A stretch of DNA of 6,889 nt from Muribaculaceae bacterium (GTDB taxonomy: Bacteria; Bacteroidota; Bacteroidia; Bacteroidales; Muribaculaceae): positions 1-6,889 of the forward strand of contig JAIDUY010000205.1 of NCBI GenBank assembly GCA_029059965.1. Reading direction: 5' to 3'. Positions 5,160-6,889 of the stretch are shown piece after piece (within the stretch, counting starts at the first letter, position 1; each line of letters begins with the position of its first letter). Position numbers and translations under genes: made by a program. The notes under the pieces were generated by a model. It did not search any database, was not told the origin of the DNA, and was given only the letters and a program-made list of their open reading frames with translations.

Positions 5160-6548
5160 TCAGCGGCCTCCGCCGAGTGCCTGATAGAGGTTGATGACGG
5201 AGCGGGCGCGCGAGAGCTTGGTGTTGATCTGGTTTATCTGCGCACTCAGGAGTCCCTGCTGTGCGGTGAGCACTTCCAGATAGCTGGTGCTGCCGGTGGA
5301 ATAGAGCATCAGGTCCTGAGTGTACTCGACGGATTTCTCCAGATTGCGCACCTGCTCTTCGAGGTAGTTGCTCTTCTCGAGGCTCTTCTCGTAGACGGTG
5401 AGTGCGTCGCTCACTTCTGCGGCTGCCGAGAGGATGGTGTACTCGAAGTTGTTCAGGGCCTGGCGCTGCTGTGCCTTTGTGGCCTCGAGACGGGCGATAT
5501 TCTGTCCGCGCGAGAACAGAGGTGCCGTCAGCGAGCCTGCGAGCTGGTAGAACCATTCGCCGGGATTCTTGACAACGGAACCGAGCAGATTGGTGAATCC
5601 GCCTCCGGCGGTGATGTTGAGGCCGGGATAGAAGGCGGCGCGGGCGCTGTTGGTGGCGTAGTATGCCACGGCCAGGTCCTGCTCGGCGGCGGCAACGTCG
5701 GGACGCCATGCCAGTTCGGACATGGGCACGCCTGTGCGCACGATTGCGGGTGCGTCGAGCTCGACGGTCGAGGTCACCTCCCACTCGCGGGGAGTAGTAT
5801 TCATCAGCAGCGACATGGTATTGTTGAGCTGGTCGAGGGTAATCTCAAGGTCGGCGATGCTGGACAGGATGGAGTAGTAGTTCGCTGCCGACTGCACCAC
5901 GGCAGCCTCGGTGACACCGCGTCCGCCCTCCTTGAGGTCGCGCATGGTGCGCACGGTCTGCTCCCACAGCACGGCGGTGTTGCGCGACAGCTGCAGCTGC
6001 TCGCGCACGGCGGCGATGGAGTAGTAGGTCGTGGCCACGGTGGAGATTATCTGACTGCGCACGGCCTGGGCATAGGCTTCGCTCTTGAGCAGCGAAGCCT
6101 TGGCGCCGCGCTTGCTGTTGAGGAGCTTGCCGAAGAGGTCGATTTCCCAGCTTGCCTGCGCGGGGATGGTGTATGACCACGACAGGTCGCTGCCGGCCAT
6201 CGACGAGCCGCTGCCGTTGGGGGCCAGGACCACCGAAGGCAGATAGGCCAGGCGGGCGCCCTTGAGGTTGGCCTGAGCCACCTCGACGTTGATGCGGGCG
6301 TTGGCCAGCGAGGTGTTGTTGGTCAGGGCCGTCTCGATAAGGTTGACCAGCAGCGGGTCGGTGAAGACGTCCTCCCACAGCAGATTGCCGAATGCGGCCG
6401 AGTCGGGAGCCTGGCTGCGGGCCTCGGCATAGGCGGCCGTCAGGGGAGTGTCCGTCGGCGTCTGATATTTTTTGTAGATGTTGCAGCTGCCGAGCACCAT
6501 GATGGCGCAGAGCGCTACGAGCATCTTCGATATTGTGTTGAGTTTCAT
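5160..6548 (-). CDS. RND efflux outer-membrane factor (TolC/OprM/NodT-type lipoprotein)
   Basis: This is a 462-residue outer-membrane channel that links an RND pump and periplasmic adaptor to the outside. A lipoprotein signal ends in VLGSC, so C22 would be lipidated. Two outer-membrane efflux (OEP) repeats follow: residues 55-250 (WEDVFTDPLLVNLIETAL, NARINVEVAQANLKGARLAYLPSV, WEIDLFGK at 134-141) and 270-460 (AWRPDVAAAEQDLAVA, SARAAFYPGLNITAGGGF, LTAPLF, YLEVLTAQQGLLSAQ). The long helical stretches 150-245 and 355-450 form the periplasmic tunnel, and the glycine/serine-rich segments near 111-120 and 313-325 the beta-barrel. RPD and ARAAF.P are the usual NodT-family signatures. Length is normal and nothing is broken. 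It starts 12 nt after the RND pump stop, so the pump, this channel and the LpxA homologue appear co-transcribed. Substrate unknown. Confidence 0.93.
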   Translation of the reverse strand: MKLNTISKMLVALCAIMVLGSCNIYKKYQTPTDTPLTAAYAEARSQAPDSAAFGNLLWEDVFTDPLLVNLIETALTNNTSLANARINVEVAQANLKGARLAYLPSVVLAPNGSGSSMAGSDLSWSYTIPAQASWEIDLFGKLLNSKRGAKASLLKSEAYAQAVRSQIISTVATTYYSIAAVREQLQLSRNTAVLWEQTVRTMRDLKEGGRGVTEAAVVQSAANYYSILSSIADLEITLDQLNNTMSLLMNTTPREWEVTSTVELDAPAIVRTGVPMSELAWRPDVAAAEQDLAVAYYATNSARAAFYPGLNITAGGGFTNLLGSVVKNPGEWFYQLAGSLTAPLFSRGQNIARLEATKAQQRQALNNFEYTILSAAAEVSDALTVYEKSLEKSNYLEEQVRNLEKSVEYTQDLMLYSTGSTSYLEVLTAQQGLLSAQINQINTKLSRARSVINLYQALGGGR

Positions 6549-6560
6549 ATTATTGACGGA

Positions 6561-6889
6561 TTACTGTGCGTACTGCTCGATTTCGTTTTCGATGTTGCCG
6601 CCGCGTTCCTCATCCTGCCAGCGGATAGGCTTGATTTTCTCCTGGAGCTTCTGGAACACCACGAAGAGAGCGGGGACGATGAAAATCTGGCAAATCATGC
6701 CGATGAGCATGCCGCCCACCGAACCTGCGCCGAGCGAGCGGTTGCCGTTGGCGCCGACGCCGTGGGCGAACATCATGGGCAGAAGGCCGATGACGAGGGC
6801 CAGCGAGGTCATGAGGATGGGTCGCAGACGGGCGCCCGCACCGGCGATGGCGGCGTTGACGATGCTCATGCCGGTCTGACGGCGTTCGA
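6561..6889 (-). CDS. RND (AcrB/HAE1-type) efflux pump, C-terminal fragment
   Basis: These are the last 108 residues of an inner-membrane proton-driven efflux pump; the rest lies beyond the right edge. The frame is open to base 6889 (ERRQTGMSIVNAAIAG...), so the ATG at 6869 is internal. Visible are the amphipathic loop ending in ARLRPILMTSLA, the helix ALVIGLLPMMF, the GANGNRSLGAGSVGGM turn and the last helix CQIFIVPALFVVF, which match the final two transmembrane segments of AcrB-like pumps. A charged cytoplasmic tail (WQDEERGGNIENEIEQ) closes the protein. It is the upstream gene of the operon seen here; an adaptor gene (AcrA type) would be expected further upstream, outside the window. The export substrate cannot be told from this part. 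Confidence 0.94.
   Translation of the reverse strand, partial: ERRQTGMSIVNAAIAGAGARLRPILMTSLALVIGLLPMMFAHGVGANGNRSLGAGSVGGMLIGMICQIFIVPALFVVFQKLQEKIKPIRWQDEERGGNIENEIEQYAQ

Overview
The window looks like the end of an assembled contig from a fairly GC-rich member of the Bacteroidales (phylum Bacteroidota). A Muribaculaceae-like origin is my guess, but the sequence does not fix the family. The evidence is the gene content (a DUF1573 protein, a PCMD-domain secreted protein, a Bacteroidota-type OmpA porin and an RND efflux operon), the lack of Shine-Dalgarno sequences, and a clear Bacteroides-type promoter (TTTG, 19 nt, TATTTTTG) in front of ompA.

Bases 1-73 are not genomic. They read as a degraded Illumina/Nextera i7 adapter (homopolymer run, P7 remnant, index TCGCCTTA, transposase mosaic end) fused to the insert. 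Real genome starts at about base 74, inside the 3' end of ribF.

Layout, left to right. Plus strand: the C-terminal end of RibF (riboflavin kinase / FAD synthetase), overlapping at ATGA a secreted DUF1573 protein. A hairpin with 20-bp perfect arms (1399-1456) closes this pair and faces the convergent minus-strand genes. Minus strand, listed by rising coordinate: a 91-aa SemiSWEET sugar transporter, an OmpA-family outer-membrane protein with its own promoter, a PCMD-domain secreted protein, an LpxA-family acyltransferase, a TolC/OprM-type outer-membrane lipoprotein, and the C-terminus of an RND inner-membrane pump that runs off the right edge.

The RND pump, outer-membrane factor and LpxA homologue are tightly spaced (12 and 22 nt) and read as one operon ending in a GC-rich hairpin at 4290-4320. 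The theme of the minus-strand block is the cell envelope: efflux across both membranes, acyl transfer of the lipid A type, and an OmpA-type outer-membrane protein. I see no mobile element, CRISPR array, RNA gene, defence system or toxin. The region is ordinary apart from the adapter artefact and the diverged, efflux-linked LpxA homologue.
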